Of a stretch of 64,000 bases of DNA, positions 16,926-26,015 are shown one piece after another. The stretch spans positions 1 through 64,000 of the forward strand of contig NZ_JAKFYR010000005.1 in the NCBI RefSeq assembly GCF_022554085.1, written 5' to 3'. The first letter of the stretch is position 1; every line of letters starts with the position of its first letter. Source of the DNA: Rhodococcus sp. CH91 (GTDB lineage Bacteria > Actinomycetota > Actinomycetes > Mycobacteriales > Mycobacteriaceae). The notes under the pieces were generated by a model. That model was not told the origin of the DNA and ran no database searches. It saw only the letters and a list, made by a program, of their open reading frames with translations. Both the position numbers and the translations under genes were made by a program.

Positions 16926-17900
16926 TCATTGCGGACTCACAGCTCCAGGTCGGGACCGCCCTGGGGACTGTGGTCGGGTGGCTCCGACTGGGTCAGGGTC
17001 GTACTGCCGTTGGGTGCGCCGGGCTTCGGACGGTGCGGGTGACCCGGACATGGCAGTGCGCAGAGCGGAGAGCAATGCCTGCTGTCCGCTGGGATCACGA
17101 GCGATCTGCTGCGCGGTGCCGGTGGGCGGTCGGGTTGTGTGGGGGTCGGCGACGTAGCGGCGGATGAGGACGGACAGACGTGCCGGGGCGATGGTCAGCC
17201 CGTCGATGCGCTGACCGCGATCGAGCATGGTGACCAGCGCGTGCAGCGCCTGTGCTGCGTCCTTGCGGGCGCCGGTGCGGGCGATGTGCAGTTTCCAGTC
17301 GGTCTCGGTGTTCGTGGGTGATTGTCAGCAGGGTGCACAGGTCGGCGATGTCCTTGGCGGCGAGGCGGCTGCGCCAGGCGAGCGCCTTGAGCACCACCGC
17401 CTGCTCGACGCCGGGCACCGGCACCTCGAAACGCAAGATCTCGCTAGTCGTCAATTGTGCCCGCACGCGCACCTGCATCGGGTCGGCGGCCAGGGCGAGA
17501 GTCAGGCCGGGGATGGCGTCGAAGCCGCGCCCGGCGTACTCGATGTGCTTGAGCCGGCAACTGCCGGTGCCGGGAACGAGGAGATCTACGGACAGGGGAG
17601 TGTCGTCGCCGGAGGTGCCTCGTAGTGGTTGCCGACCACCAGCCGATAGCCCCGGGCGAGCAGTGCGGTGTGGAAGGTGGCGTCGGCCGCGGCGACGGTC
17701 TCCATGCCGGCATCGGCGTCAGCGGTGACCCGGGCAGCGGTGTCGGTGGGGTAGAGGCGACCGAGCAGGTGCACCATGTGCCCGCCGACGACCCGGTAGT
17801 TGCTCCCGGCCGCCGCCGCGGCGAGATCGGCTAGCGCCCGCAGGCCGCGGTCGGCGGCATTCGACGCGGCGAGGATTTCCACCTCGGGCACATCACTCAT
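16926..17900 (-). pseudogene. AbiEii-like nucleotidyltransferase toxin, frameshifted
   Basis: The gene starts at ATG 17900 (MSDVPEVEILAASNAADRGL), overlapping the preceding gene's stop by ATGA. The nucleotidyltransferase signature is visible as VVGGHMVHLLGRLYP followed by VTADADAGM, which carries the paired Asp residues. The frame breaks near 17620: after VVGNHYEA the protein continues one base out of phase as SGDDTPLSVDLLVPGTGS. It breaks again near 17310, between TLLTITHE and TDWKLHIARTGARKDAA. The rest (LIRRYVADPHTT) runs to 16926. In type IV AbiE-like systems the second gene is the toxin. Here it seems inactivated by two indels, unless they are sequencing errors. Confidence 0.7.
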
Positions 17901-18886
17901 AGGGCGGCCTTCTGCCGGATCGTGGCGAGCACATGGTCGGCGGCTTCGGCAGCGTCGGCGCCCCCGGTACGCAGCACATCGCCCGCGGTGATCAGGGGAT
18001 CGGCCAGCAATGCCGGTTCGCTGATCTCCGCGGTGCGCCACAGTGTCGGGTCGGCCGGGACCTGCACGGCCAGGGTGTACTCGGCCTCGGTGGCGGGACC
18101 GAAGCCCGCGGCGCTCAGGTCGACGAGCCGATCGGTGTAGAGCAGCGCCCGGGTCGGCAGCCGCCACGGGGCGTACACATCGGCCGCCGCATCGCCGCTG
18201 ACCAACACTGCCACCTCCTGCCGGGCGCAGAAGTCGACTGCGGCGGTGGCCTGCGCGATCACCGGATCCAGGCCGTACCAATAGGTCACGGCACCCCCAG
18301 GACCGGGATAACCGGCCAGATAGTCCGCGAGCAGTTCCTCGGGGGATACAGCGAGCCAGCCGTGCTCGGTGCGCCGCACCGCCTGGAGCTGTTTGAGGGC
18401 GAGCGAGACCGCCTGCTGGGAGACTCCCAGCAGCTCGGCGAGCCGGTGCTGGCTCTGCGCCGTATCCGAGAGCAGCAGGGCGCGGGCGAGTGCCCAGCGC
18501 ACCCACGGTTTCCGGCCCCGCGCAGCACGAATAGGGGCCGCCGCGGCGGACGCGGCATCGGTCACGTCGTAGCGCACGCCGGCGAGCACGAGCAGCTCCT
18601 CATCCACGGCGATCACATCGATCTCGCCGTTCGTCGCGAGCGTCCGCAGATGCGCCGTGGCGCGAGCGGTCACCACGAGTACACGTCGGACCGGGTCCGG
18701 TTCGGCGAGCAGCTGGGCGAGGACCGTGGGGGTGGGTGGCCGCCGGGATACCCGCACCCGGGTCGGCAATTCCCGGCCGTCGGGCAGAGCCAGGTCCCAG
18801 GCGTCGAGGGAACCGGAGACAAGGCGGATGCCGGCACGACGCAGCAGTGCGATCGCGCCGGAGAGAAGCTGTGATGTTTCGGCCAT
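17897..18886 (-). CDS. AbiEi-like antitoxin/regulator with helix-turn-helix
   Basis: A 329-residue protein upstream of, and overlapping by four bases, the nucleotidyltransferase-like gene. A helix-turn-helix is readable near residues 148-172 (HRLAELLGVSQQAVSLALKQ). The N-terminal part is rich in alternating hydrophobic segments (RRVLVVTARATAHLRTLA) and the C-terminal part has LVSGDAAADVYAPWRLP. The order regulator then nucleotidyltransferase fits a type IV AbiE-like toxin-antitoxin unit, where the first protein represses the operon. The start at 18886 is preferred for the GAGG placed 8 bases upstream; GTG 18895 is the alternative. The frame is intact although the partner is broken. Confidence 0.68.
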   Translation of the reverse strand: MAETSQLLSGAIALLRRAGIRLVSGSLDAWDLALPDGRELPTRVRVSRRPPTPTVLAQLLAEPDPVRRVLVVTARATAHLRTLATNGEIDVIAVDEELLVLAGVRYDVTDAASAAAAPIRAARGRKPWVRWALARALLLSDTAQSQHRLAELLGVSQQAVSLALKQLQAVRRTEHGWLAVSPEELLADYLAGYPGPGGAVTYWYGLDPVIAQATAAVDFCARQEVAVLVSGDAAADVYAPWRLPTRALLYTDRLVDLSAAGFGPATEAEYTLAVQVPADPTLWRTAEISEPALLADPLITAGDVLRTGGADAAEAADHVLATIRQKAAL

Positions 18887-19093
18887 GCTCGCCACCTCGA
18901 CGTGTACAAGCTTAGATGATTTATCTTGTATTAGGTGGTAGAGCGTATGAGGAAGCCGAAGTTCGCCCGGTCGCTGGTCGTCTGGAGGTACGAGCGGGCA
19001 CTGAACGGTGGAGCGGCTCGGCGCCGGCGTGCCTAACGTGACGGTGTCCGGTTCTGGTACACCTTCCGTGACGATCCAGTGGCGAGGTCGGTA

Positions 19094-19537
19094 TCACCGG
19101 TTGCCGGGGTGAGACGGTCGCCGGGTCCCGATCCAGTGAATACCGTCGGGGCCAGGCGAATACGGGTGCGGCAGGTAGCGGGGATAGAACTCGCCGGTGT
19201 GCCAGGCGCTCGCGACTGTCTCCGGATCGTCGGGTGCGAAACCTGCTCGGATTGCGGGCAGGTGTTCGCGCCAACCGACCAGGCCGGAGTCATCGCGACC
19301 CCATACCCGCACCACCAATGTCATGACCGAATCCGCCCAGCTCAGCCGTTCGATCTCGTACGCCCCAGTGTCCCAGGGTCGTGCCGACAGATGTCTGGTG
19401 AGCGCGGACAAAAAGCGCATGTCCCAGTCCGCTTGTTCGAAGTCACCGTGCCGGACGATCGGCAGTTCCTCACCGACGTCGTTGGTGCTGTAGTACTCGT
19501 AGCGACCGTTGTTTCCGGTGCCTCGGTTCCGGTCCAT
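19094..19537 (-). CDS. Hypothetical protein
   Basis: A 147-residue soluble protein with normal composition (RFLSALTRHLSARPWDTGAY, then WREHLPAIRAGFAPDDPETV and HTGEFYPRYLPHPYSPGP). There are no membrane segments or signal peptide. It resembles the small stand-alone proteins often found beside toxins or effectors, but I recognise no family. The frame has good codon bias, and a length and position consistent with a real gene. It has no obvious operon partner. Confidence 0.6.
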   Translation of the reverse strand: MDRNRGTGNNGRYEYYSTNDVGEELPIVRHGDFEQADWDMRFLSALTRHLSARPWDTGAYEIERLSWADSVMTLVVRVWGRDDSGLVGWREHLPAIRAGFAPDDPETVASAWHTGEFYPRYLPHPYSPGPDGIHWIGTRRPSHPGNR

Positions 19538-19671
19538 GGTCGAAGTCTGCCAGACGGAAATGCCAGGATCCCTACACTGAGTCGCAGTATCGCACTATCA
19601 CGCACAGTGGTCCAGAACCAGTCTTCGATTGCCGTTGACAAGGGAGGGATTGGCGGCTGCCTCCAGCCACT

Positions 19672-19881
19672 GTGCCCCGGAGTCGATCGTCGGACCGGGC
19701 CGGCATCCAATTCGCATCCCGGCACGGCGACGGGCTGGTGCTCTGGGCGCTGCACGAGCGTCCCGGTGACGGACCGGTCAGCAAGAACATCACGGTGCTG
19801 GACTACGGCGCCGTCGAGGAGCGCGATCCCGACCTGATCGAAGCGACGCGCCTGCACAACCTGGTCTGGGCGGACGACTGA
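19672..19881 (+). pseudogene. Possible C-terminal remnant of a larger protein
   Basis: A 69-residue frame reading AGIQFASRHGDGLVLWALHE, then ITVLDYGAVEERDPDLIEAT. It has real-protein character and resembles the C-terminal part of a RES-domain (NAD-consuming toxin-like) protein, without the upstream catalytic part. No good start exists; the GTG at 19672 has no clear ribosome-binding site. It is either a 5'-truncated remnant or a small gene. Confidence 0.35.
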
Positions 19882-19954
19882 ATTACCCGGCGGCACAGTG
19901 GCGCAGCGCTGTGCGAAGCTGATCGGACACGTACTCGACCCGGAGGGGACGACA

Positions 19955-20362
19955 ATGCCCAAGGCTGTGACCCTGATTCGTTCCAACTCGTTATCGGACG
20001 CGGCGGAGTACGCCTACGCCGCTACCGCGCCTGCAGAAGCGCGTCTGATCTTTCTGGCGGGATCGTGCCCACTGAACAATGATGGATCGACCTACGGTGA
20101 AGGTGACTTCGCAGCGCAGGCCGCCAAGTGCATCGAGAACATGAAAGTCGCCCTCGGGGAGGCCGGCGCCGCGCTGGAGGATGTCATCGCCACGCGTGTG
20201 CTCGTCGCCTCGTCCGATCAGGACGACCTCGTGACGGCGTGGGAGGTCGTCCGCGACGCATTCGGTGACCATGACGTGCCGAGCACGCTGATCGGTATTG
20301 CCGCACTCGGCTACGACCACCAGCTTGTGGAAGTCGAAGCTACGGCTGCCGTGATCGATTGA
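19955..20362 (+). CDS. RidA/YjgF-family protein
   Basis: A 135-residue RidA-like protein. Canonical members hydrolyse reactive enamine/imine intermediates from PLP enzymes. Family features include the strand LIFLAGSCPLNNDG, the segment AAQAAKCIENMKVALGEAGA, VIATRVLVAS and a C-terminal LVEVEATAAV. The Arg that contacts the substrate carboxylate in RidA (in TRVLV) is present. The start at 19955 follows GGAGGGG; an upstream in-frame start at 19898 would cover that site. It is transcribed toward the mceF end of the first mce operon, so the two are convergent. Confidence 0.88.
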   Translation: MPKAVTLIRSNSLSDAAEYAYAATAPAEARLIFLAGSCPLNNDGSTYGEGDFAAQAAKCIENMKVALGEAGAALEDVIATRVLVASSDQDDLVTAWEVVRDAFGDHDVPSTLIGIAALGYDHQLVEVEATAAVID

Positions 20363-20469
20363 TGCTCGTCATCGGAGACATGCCCTGGAAGGCACGGGTG
20401 CGTCGGAGGCGTGCCCGCGCCGGCACCCGAACGTCCGGGAACCGGTTGGCCGGAACTGGCTCGCCGAGC

Positions 20470-21681
20470 TCAGTTCGGTGGTGACAGAAGCCCTTCGAGG
20501 GTGCCCGGTGAGTATCCACCCTCGCGGCACAACTGGACCGTGGGGGCACGTCGCCCCGGATACTCGATGCACGGCATGTTGCGCGCCCCGCGCACCGCGA
20601 TGGGGGAGTCCACCGGCAGCGTGCAGTACAGATCGGGTGGGGTCTCGGGCACGTCCAACTCGGTGGGGGAGCGCCGTTGCTCCGGCGGCAGGAAACCGGT
20701 GATACACGGTGGCGGATCGTTGAAGGTCGTGGTGAAGTACGTATTCTGCGCCGGGTTGTCGATGTTGGGCAGGGCCGCGGACTGTGTCGACGCCATGATC
20801 GACGGGAACAGCACCAGCATCTGCTCGAGCGACGGCCGATACACGGCGGCGACCTGTTCGACGGTGACGAGATTGGCGAGCAGCAAGGGCAGGGTGGGTT
20901 CGGCTTCCTCGAACAGTGCCTGGACTTGCGCGGCTGCCGGCGCCGCCGTTCCGAGCAGTGCGCGGACGTCCGTGTCGGAGTCGCGCAGCCGCCCGGTGAT
21001 GCCCGTCAGCGAGGACGCCCACCGGGCGATCGTGTCGGACGACTCGACCTGCGCGTCGAGCAGTGGGCCGGCCTGGTCGATCAACGCCGCGATGTCGTCC
21101 GCATCCGCGGCGGCCCGAGCGCTCACCGCTGCGGTCGCGTCGACGAGTGTGCGCAACGAATCAGCGGAATCACCTACTGCCGTGTGGGTTTCGTCGAGAA
21201 GAACTGCGAGACGATCGGGCCCGACGGACTGCAGGGTGTCGTCGAGGCGGTCGAGAGCCCCACCGATCGGCTCCGGAACCGATGTGCGCTCTCGCGGGAT
21301 CACCGACCCGGCCGTGAGATACGGGCCTTCCTCACCGGCCGGCAGGAACTCGACGTACTGTTCACCGATGGCCGACATGCTGCGGACCTGCGCGGTCGAG
21401 TCGACCGGGACAGCGACATCCGAATCGAGCGAGAGCACGGCCTCGGCGCCGTCTACGGTTCTCGTCAGCGACGACACCTGCCCGATGTCGATTCCCCGAT
21501 AGGTGACATTGGCCGAGGGATACAGGCCGCCGGCGTCGACGAGATCGAGCCGGACCTCGTATCGACCGACACCGGCCAGTGCCGGCAGATTGACGAAGAA
21601 CAGCGCCACGATCAGTACCGCAGCCAGGCCGACGGTGAAGAACACCAGCAGCCGGCGGCGCAGGGCCGCGGCGGGGCTCAT
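20470..21681 (-). CDS. MceF-like protein of mce operon 1
   Basis: The last gene of the leftward mce operon, 403 residues. Mce proteins form a periplasm-spanning hexameric tunnel that carries lipids to the YrbE permeases. It has an N-terminal membrane helix (residues 9-31), then the MCE domain with YPSANVTYRGIDIGQV, and a helical tail ending in the paired-Cys region (NMPCIEYPGRRAP). The start overlaps the mceE stop by four bases. It is clearly paralogous to mce4F in this window (both have GRYEV and GGLYP with NVTYRG). The lipid transported by this operon is unknown. Confidence 0.9.
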   Translation of the reverse strand: MSPAAALRRRLLVFFTVGLAAVLIVALFFVNLPALAGVGRYEVRLDLVDAGGLYPSANVTYRGIDIGQVSSLTRTVDGAEAVLSLDSDVAVPVDSTAQVRSMSAIGEQYVEFLPAGEEGPYLTAGSVIPRERTSVPEPIGGALDRLDDTLQSVGPDRLAVLLDETHTAVGDSADSLRTLVDATAAVSARAAADADDIAALIDQAGPLLDAQVESSDTIARWASSLTGITGRLRDSDTDVRALLGTAAPAAAQVQALFEEAEPTLPLLLANLVTVEQVAAVYRPSLEQMLVLFPSIMASTQSAALPNIDNPAQNTYFTTTFNDPPPCITGFLPPEQRRSPTELDVPETPPDLYCTLPVDSPIAVRGARNMPCIEYPGRRAPTVQLCREGGYSPGTLEGLLSPPN

Positions 21682-22772
21682 CGGGCGGGCTCCGTCACGG
21701 GCGGCACCAGCAGCGAGATCAGATCCGGGAGAGGACGTCCGTCGCCGGTGAGAGCATTCTCGAAGGGAGTGCCGAGCAACAGCGCGTTCTCCAGGGTGGG
21801 CAGCGTGAGGTCGAGGATGACGGTGCCGTTCGCGTAATCGCCGCGCACCGCGTTGCGGTAGGTGTCGATCGGGAACGGGAAGGTCAGCAGATAGCGCAAC
21901 GACTCGGTGAGCGAGTCGCCGGCCGACGTGAGCGAGGCCAGCACCGGTTCGAGATCGCGCAGGTTCGCGACGAGGTCGTCGCCGCTCGCCGTGACGACCT
22001 CGTTCGCGACGCGTCCGAACTGTCCCAGTGCGTCGGCGGCCCGCGTGAGGTCGTCACGCTGGGACGCGAGCACGTCCAGCGCCGGTGCGAGACTGTCGGT
22101 CGCCGCGGCGATCTCGGCGTTGTGCTCGGCGACTTCCACCGCGAGCGCGTCGAGCGATTCCATCGCGCTCACGATCTGCTCCTTCTGTCCGTCCAGTCCG
22201 GCGAGCACGACGTCGAGGCGGGTGAGCATCGCGCGTACCGATTCCTGCCGCCCGTCCAACGCGCGATTCAGTTCACGGGTGATCTCCTGAGCCTGGGCGA
22301 GGCCACCTCCGCTGAGCACCAGCGACAGCGACGACAGGGTCTGTTCGGTGGTGGGGAAGGCACCCGCTCGCTCGAGGGGGATGACGTCACCGTCCCCGAG
22401 CCTGCCCCGGGCGGGCTCTCCGAGCGGCGGGGACAGTTCGACGTGGGCGGAGCCCAGCAGGCTCGTCTGCCCGATCTTCGCTACCGCGTTGCCCGGCAAC
22501 ACGGTGCTTCCGTCGACCGCCACCGTCACGAGTGCGTGCCCGTCCCCGAGCCGCAGGTCGGCGACCCGGCCGACGGTGACATCCCCGACGCGGACCCGCG
22601 AATTGCGTTCGAGGGTCGTGACGTCCGGCATCTCGATCGTCACGGAGAACGCGTCGTCGCCGCGGCCGTGGGTGCCGGGAAGCGGCAAGCTGTTCAGCCC
22701 TTTCAAGTCGCACCCGGTGGTGAGCGCCAGGCAGGCCAGCAGGCTCAGAGCGTGCACGGCTCGTGTTCTCAC
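21678..22772 (-). CDS. MceE-like lipoprotein of mce operon 1
   Basis: A 364-residue lipoprotein member of the Mce hexamer. GTG 22772 overlaps the mceD stop and gives a clean signal (MRTRAVHALSLLACLALTTG) ending at Cys21; the open frame continues upstream to 22958 only as an overlap with mceD. The MCE domain follows (VTIEMPDVTTLERNSRVRVG). After it is a long helical region with regularly spaced Asp/Leu. MceE is the usual lipid-anchored subunit (LprN-type). Confidence 0.9.
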   Translation of the reverse strand: MRTRAVHALSLLACLALTTGCDLKGLNSLPLPGTHGRGDDAFSVTIEMPDVTTLERNSRVRVGDVTVGRVADLRLGDGHALVTVAVDGSTVLPGNAVAKIGQTSLLGSAHVELSPPLGEPARGRLGDGDVIPLERAGAFPTTEQTLSSLSLVLSGGGLAQAQEITRELNRALDGRQESVRAMLTRLDVVLAGLDGQKEQIVSAMESLDALAVEVAEHNAEIAAATDSLAPALDVLASQRDDLTRAADALGQFGRVANEVVTASGDDLVANLRDLEPVLASLTSAGDSLTESLRYLLTFPFPIDTYRNAVRGDYANGTVILDLTLPTLENALLLGTPFENALTGDGRPLPDLISLLVPPVTEPAR

Positions 22773-23986
22773 GGCGCCCCCGGTGACAACAGGTCGGCCA
22801 GCGAGGTCGGTGACGGTGCGCCGGGCGACGGCATCAGTTCGGGTTCGGTGTACACGAGCTGGCCGGGAAGCGCACCGACGCCACGGGTGGGGTTGATGCG
22901 CACCGGGGGGTAGTCCATTGCGAGCAACGGGAGGATCGGCCCGAGATACTGCACGCACAGTTCCGATCCGGTGTGCGCGTCCACCTGTTCTGCTGCGGCC
23001 AGCGCTGAACAGATGAACTGGGCAGGATTCGCGAAGTTGGTCAGCGACACCGCGGAGACCACGCTGTTGTGCGCGGGCTGGTAGATCCCCTGCAGATTGG
23101 ACAGCGCGGTGGGCGCGACATGCAGCACTTGCGCGATCCCGTCGCGCTGGGAGGCCAGGGTCTCCGTGAGGGCGGTCGTGCGATCGACGGCCGTGTCGAC
23201 GTTCTCGCGGTTGTTGCGGACGAACCGTTCGACATCGACGAGGACCGCGTCGAGGCCCGAGAGCGCGGCGCCCAGGTCGTCGCGGTTCGCGTCGAGGATC
23301 TCCGTCACGGCCGCGAGGCGGTCGTGGAAGGAGACGATCTGATCCCCGCTCATCGACAGGGCGTCGACGAACACCTGCAGATTGCCCAGGGTGCCGAAGA
23401 GATCGTTCCGGCCGTCGGAGATCGTGCGCATCGCCGCGGACAGCTGTCGCAGGCTCTCACGCAGTGCAGGGCCGTGTCCTTCGGCGTTCGCGGCCGCGAC
23501 GTCGAGCACCTCGCCCAGTGCGCCTTGCGGATCGGTGTCGCTCGGGCCGAGTTCGGTGGTCAGCCGCGTGAGTTGTTCGGTGATCTCGTCCCATTCGACG
23601 GGCACCGCCGTGCGCTCGACGGGAATCGTTGCGCCTACGGCGAGTTCGGGACCTCCCGTGTGGGGTGGGGTGAGTTGCACGAAGCGGGCGGATACCAGCG
23701 TCGGAGCGACGATCGCGGCCTGCGCGTCGGCAGGGATGCGCCGGCCGGAATCGACGTCGAAACGCACCAGCACACGATCTCCGCGGGGCTCGATCTCCGT
23801 CACTCGCCCGACCTCGACTCCCATGATCCGTACGTCGTCGCCGACGTACAGGCCACGGCTGGTGGTGAATTCGGCGGCGTACTCGTCGGCCGACCGCCAC
23901 GGTGCGAGGGCGAACGAGACGGCCGCGATCACGGCGAGAACGAGAATCGGGACACCCCAGGAGATCAGGGGACGCAGCCGGGTCAT
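22769..23986 (-). CDS. MceD-like protein of mce operon 1
   Basis: A 405-residue Mce protein. ATG 23986 overlaps the mceC stop and is followed by a membrane helix (LISWGVPILVLAVIAAVSFA). The MCE domain has GLYVGDDVRIMGVEVGRV and SARFVQLTPPHTGGP. The tail is helical and ends Pro/Ser-rich. The frame is open far upstream to 25144, but that part is arginine-rich and antisense-like and is not used. Confidence 0.9.
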   Translation of the reverse strand: MTRLRPLISWGVPILVLAVIAAVSFALAPWRSADEYAAEFTTSRGLYVGDDVRIMGVEVGRVTEIEPRGDRVLVRFDVDSGRRIPADAQAAIVAPTLVSARFVQLTPPHTGGPELAVGATIPVERTAVPVEWDEITEQLTRLTTELGPSDTDPQGALGEVLDVAAANAEGHGPALRESLRQLSAAMRTISDGRNDLFGTLGNLQVFVDALSMSGDQIVSFHDRLAAVTEILDANRDDLGAALSGLDAVLVDVERFVRNNRENVDTAVDRTTALTETLASQRDGIAQVLHVAPTALSNLQGIYQPAHNSVVSAVSLTNFANPAQFICSALAAAEQVDAHTGSELCVQYLGPILPLLAMDYPPVRINPTRGVGALPGQLVYTEPELMPSPGAPSPTSLADLLSPGAP

Positions 23987-25002
23987 CGTGTTCCCCCCGC
24001 CGGAGCGATGCCGGCCTTCTCCAGTGCAGCGGTCAGGGCAGGTTCGACGACCTGCATGGGCAGCAGATTCTGAATGTAGGAGTTGAAGAACGGGCCGGAG
24101 GCGACGGCCTCGCCGAGCTCGGTCGCATACGGGCCCAGCCGTTCGATGGCCAGCGCGATGCTCTCGCGGTTGCGTTCGAGGATCGCGAGCACAGCGTTCA
24201 CCTTGCCGAGCGTGGGTTCGAGCTGTGCTTCGTTGTCGGCGACGAGATTCGAGATCTCGGCCGACAACGCCTCGATGTTCGCGAACAGGCTGTCGAGAGC
24301 GGTCCGGCGCTGGTAGAGCTCGCCGAGAATGCGATCGGCGTCGACGACGAGAGCGTCGATCGCGTCGCTGCGCTCGGCGAGCACCGCCGTGACCTGTTCG
24401 GCGTGCGTCAGCAGCGACCGCAGGGATTCGTCGCGTGACGCCAGGGTCTCGGACAATCGTGTCACCCCGTCGAGCGCGGCGCCCACGTCGTCGGGGGTCT
24501 CGCGGAGGGTGTCCGACAGCACGCGCATCGATTCGCGGAGTTGCTCGGTGTCGACGGCCGCGGTGGTGTCGGTGAGATCGCCGAGCGCGTCGGTCAGCTG
24601 ATACGGCGCGACCGTGCAATCGAGGTCGATCGTGGCTCCGTCCTCGAGGCGGCCCGGGCCGGCCGGTCGTACCCGGAGATTCCGTGCGCCGAGGGCGGTG
24701 GCCGTGGCGATCTCGACGGTGGTGTCGGTTCCCAATGTGACCGCCCGGTCGACGGTGAAGGTGACGGCCACGGCGTCGTGGTCGATGTCGATGTCCTTCA
24801 CGCGTCCGGCATCCTTGCCGGCGACCTGCACGGTGTCGCCCGTGCTCAGGCCACCGGCGTCCACGAATCTCGCCCGGTAGGTCGCGCCCGCGTCGAAGAA
24901 GGGCAGCGAGTGGATGTTCAGGGCCCCGAGCACGAGCACGACGAGCACGATGGTGCCGACGACACCGACGCGCACGGGATTCTTCTCTCGGAACTGTGTC
25001 AT
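23983..25002 (-). CDS. MceC-like protein of mce operon 1
   Basis: A 339-residue Mce protein with an N-terminal membrane helix (VGVVGTIVLVVLVLGALNIH), the MCE domain (YRARFVDAGGLSTGDTVQVA), and a heptad-like helical tail ending in the segment VASGPFFNSYIQNLLP. This last segment is also present in Mce4C. ATG 25002 overlaps the mceB stop by four bases and is preferred to GTG 25014. Confidence 0.9.
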   Translation of the reverse strand: MTQFREKNPVRVGVVGTIVLVVLVLGALNIHSLPFFDAGATYRARFVDAGGLSTGDTVQVAGKDAGRVKDIDIDHDAVAVTFTVDRAVTLGTDTTVEIATATALGARNLRVRPAGPGRLEDGATIDLDCTVAPYQLTDALGDLTDTTAAVDTEQLRESMRVLSDTLRETPDDVGAALDGVTRLSETLASRDESLRSLLTHAEQVTAVLAERSDAIDALVVDADRILGELYQRRTALDSLFANIEALSAEISNLVADNEAQLEPTLGKVNAVLAILERNRESIALAIERLGPYATELGEAVASGPFFNSYIQNLLPMQVVEPALTAALEKAGIAPAGGTR

Positions 25003-26015
25003 GCCGGCGCGCACCTGCCCGTCGTCTGCCCGAACAGCGGTGAGGTGACGGAATTACCGGACGGATCGCTGATCTCGATGAGCATGCCGCACAGGTAGTA
25101 GTTGAAGAACCCCCCGTAGGCGCCGAGCCGGATGAGGGCGGCATAGGCGTCGGGGAGTTCCGTCGTCAGCTGTTCGACGGTGTCGCTGCGCGAGTCCACT
25201 TGTGCTGCGAGGTTGCCGGTTTCGCGGATCGTCCCGGCCAGGGGGAAGCGGGCCTGCGTGAGCAGGTCTGCGACCGACCCGGTCGCGGCATCGATGTGGG
25301 TGACGGCATCGCCGACGAGCGTGGCGTCCTGTGCCAGCCGGGCGGTCAGTTCGTGTGCGCGCAGCAGGGCGGTGTCGAGGGTGTCGCGGTGTGCGGCGAG
25401 GTTCGTGAGGGCCGAATCGAGATTCGCGATGACCTGTCCGACGAGTACGTCCCGGTCGGCGATGCTCGATGTGAGCGAAGCCGCATGGGAGAGGATGGAT
25501 TCGACACTTCCGCCCTGGCCCTGCAGCACCGTGATCAGATCGGCGGACAAGCGGTTGACCTGTTCGGGTTCGAGTGCGTCGAACAACGGGGTGAAGCTGC
25601 CGATGAGTACGTCCAGATCGAGTGCGGGGCGTGTCCGGTCGGTACCGATGGTCTCGTCGGCTTTCATGGGTGTGGGATCGCCGGGAGCGTCGGCCACTTC
25701 GAGATAACGGTCGCCGACGAGATTGAGATAGCGCACGGTGGCGATGCTCGCGCGGGTCGGGGTGTACGACGCGTCGAGTTCGAAGGTGACGTCGATCCGG
25801 TTGTTCTCGCCGAATTCGACGGCGGTGACCCGGCCGACCTCGACTCCCGACACGCGCACGAATTGGCCCTCCTCCAGACCGGAGACCTCGTCGAAGACCG
25901 CGTGGTAGCGAGTGTGCTCACCGAATCGGACCTGACCGAACACGACGAACAGCCCGGCGAGGATCAGGATCATGACGAGGGCGTAGATGCCCGAGGCGAT
26001 CGCGGTGCGCGTCAT
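24999..26015 (-). CDS. MceB-like protein of mce operon 1
   Basis: A 338-residue Mce protein. It has a membrane helix near residues 8-28 (IYALVMILILAGLFVVFGQV), an MCE domain with GLEEGQFVRVSGVEVGRV and RYLNLVGDRYLEV, and a coiled helical tail with a terminal Cys pair (GGFFNYYLCGM, GRCAPA). The start at 26015 follows GGAGGTG and overlaps the mceA stop by ATGA. Confidence 0.9.
   Translation of the reverse strand: MTRTAIASGIYALVMILILAGLFVVFGQVRFGEHTRYHAVFDEVSGLEEGQFVRVSGVEVGRVTAVEFGENNRIDVTFELDASYTPTRASIATVRYLNLVGDRYLEVADAPGDPTPMKADETIGTDRTRPALDLDVLIGSFTPLFDALEPEQVNRLSADLITVLQGQGGSVESILSHAASLTSSIADRDVLVGQVIANLDSALTNLAAHRDTLDTALLRAHELTARLAQDATLVGDAVTHIDAATGSVADLLTQARFPLAGTIRETGNLAAQVDSRSDTVEQLTTELPDAYAALIRLGAYGGFFNYYLCGMLIEISDPSGNSVTSPLFGQTTGRCAPA

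Noticed and set aside
22769-25144. 791-residue open frame covering the mceD region
   Set aside because: Only the part from 23986 is mceD. The upstream portion is arginine-rich and out of frame with mceC, which is clearly the real gene there.
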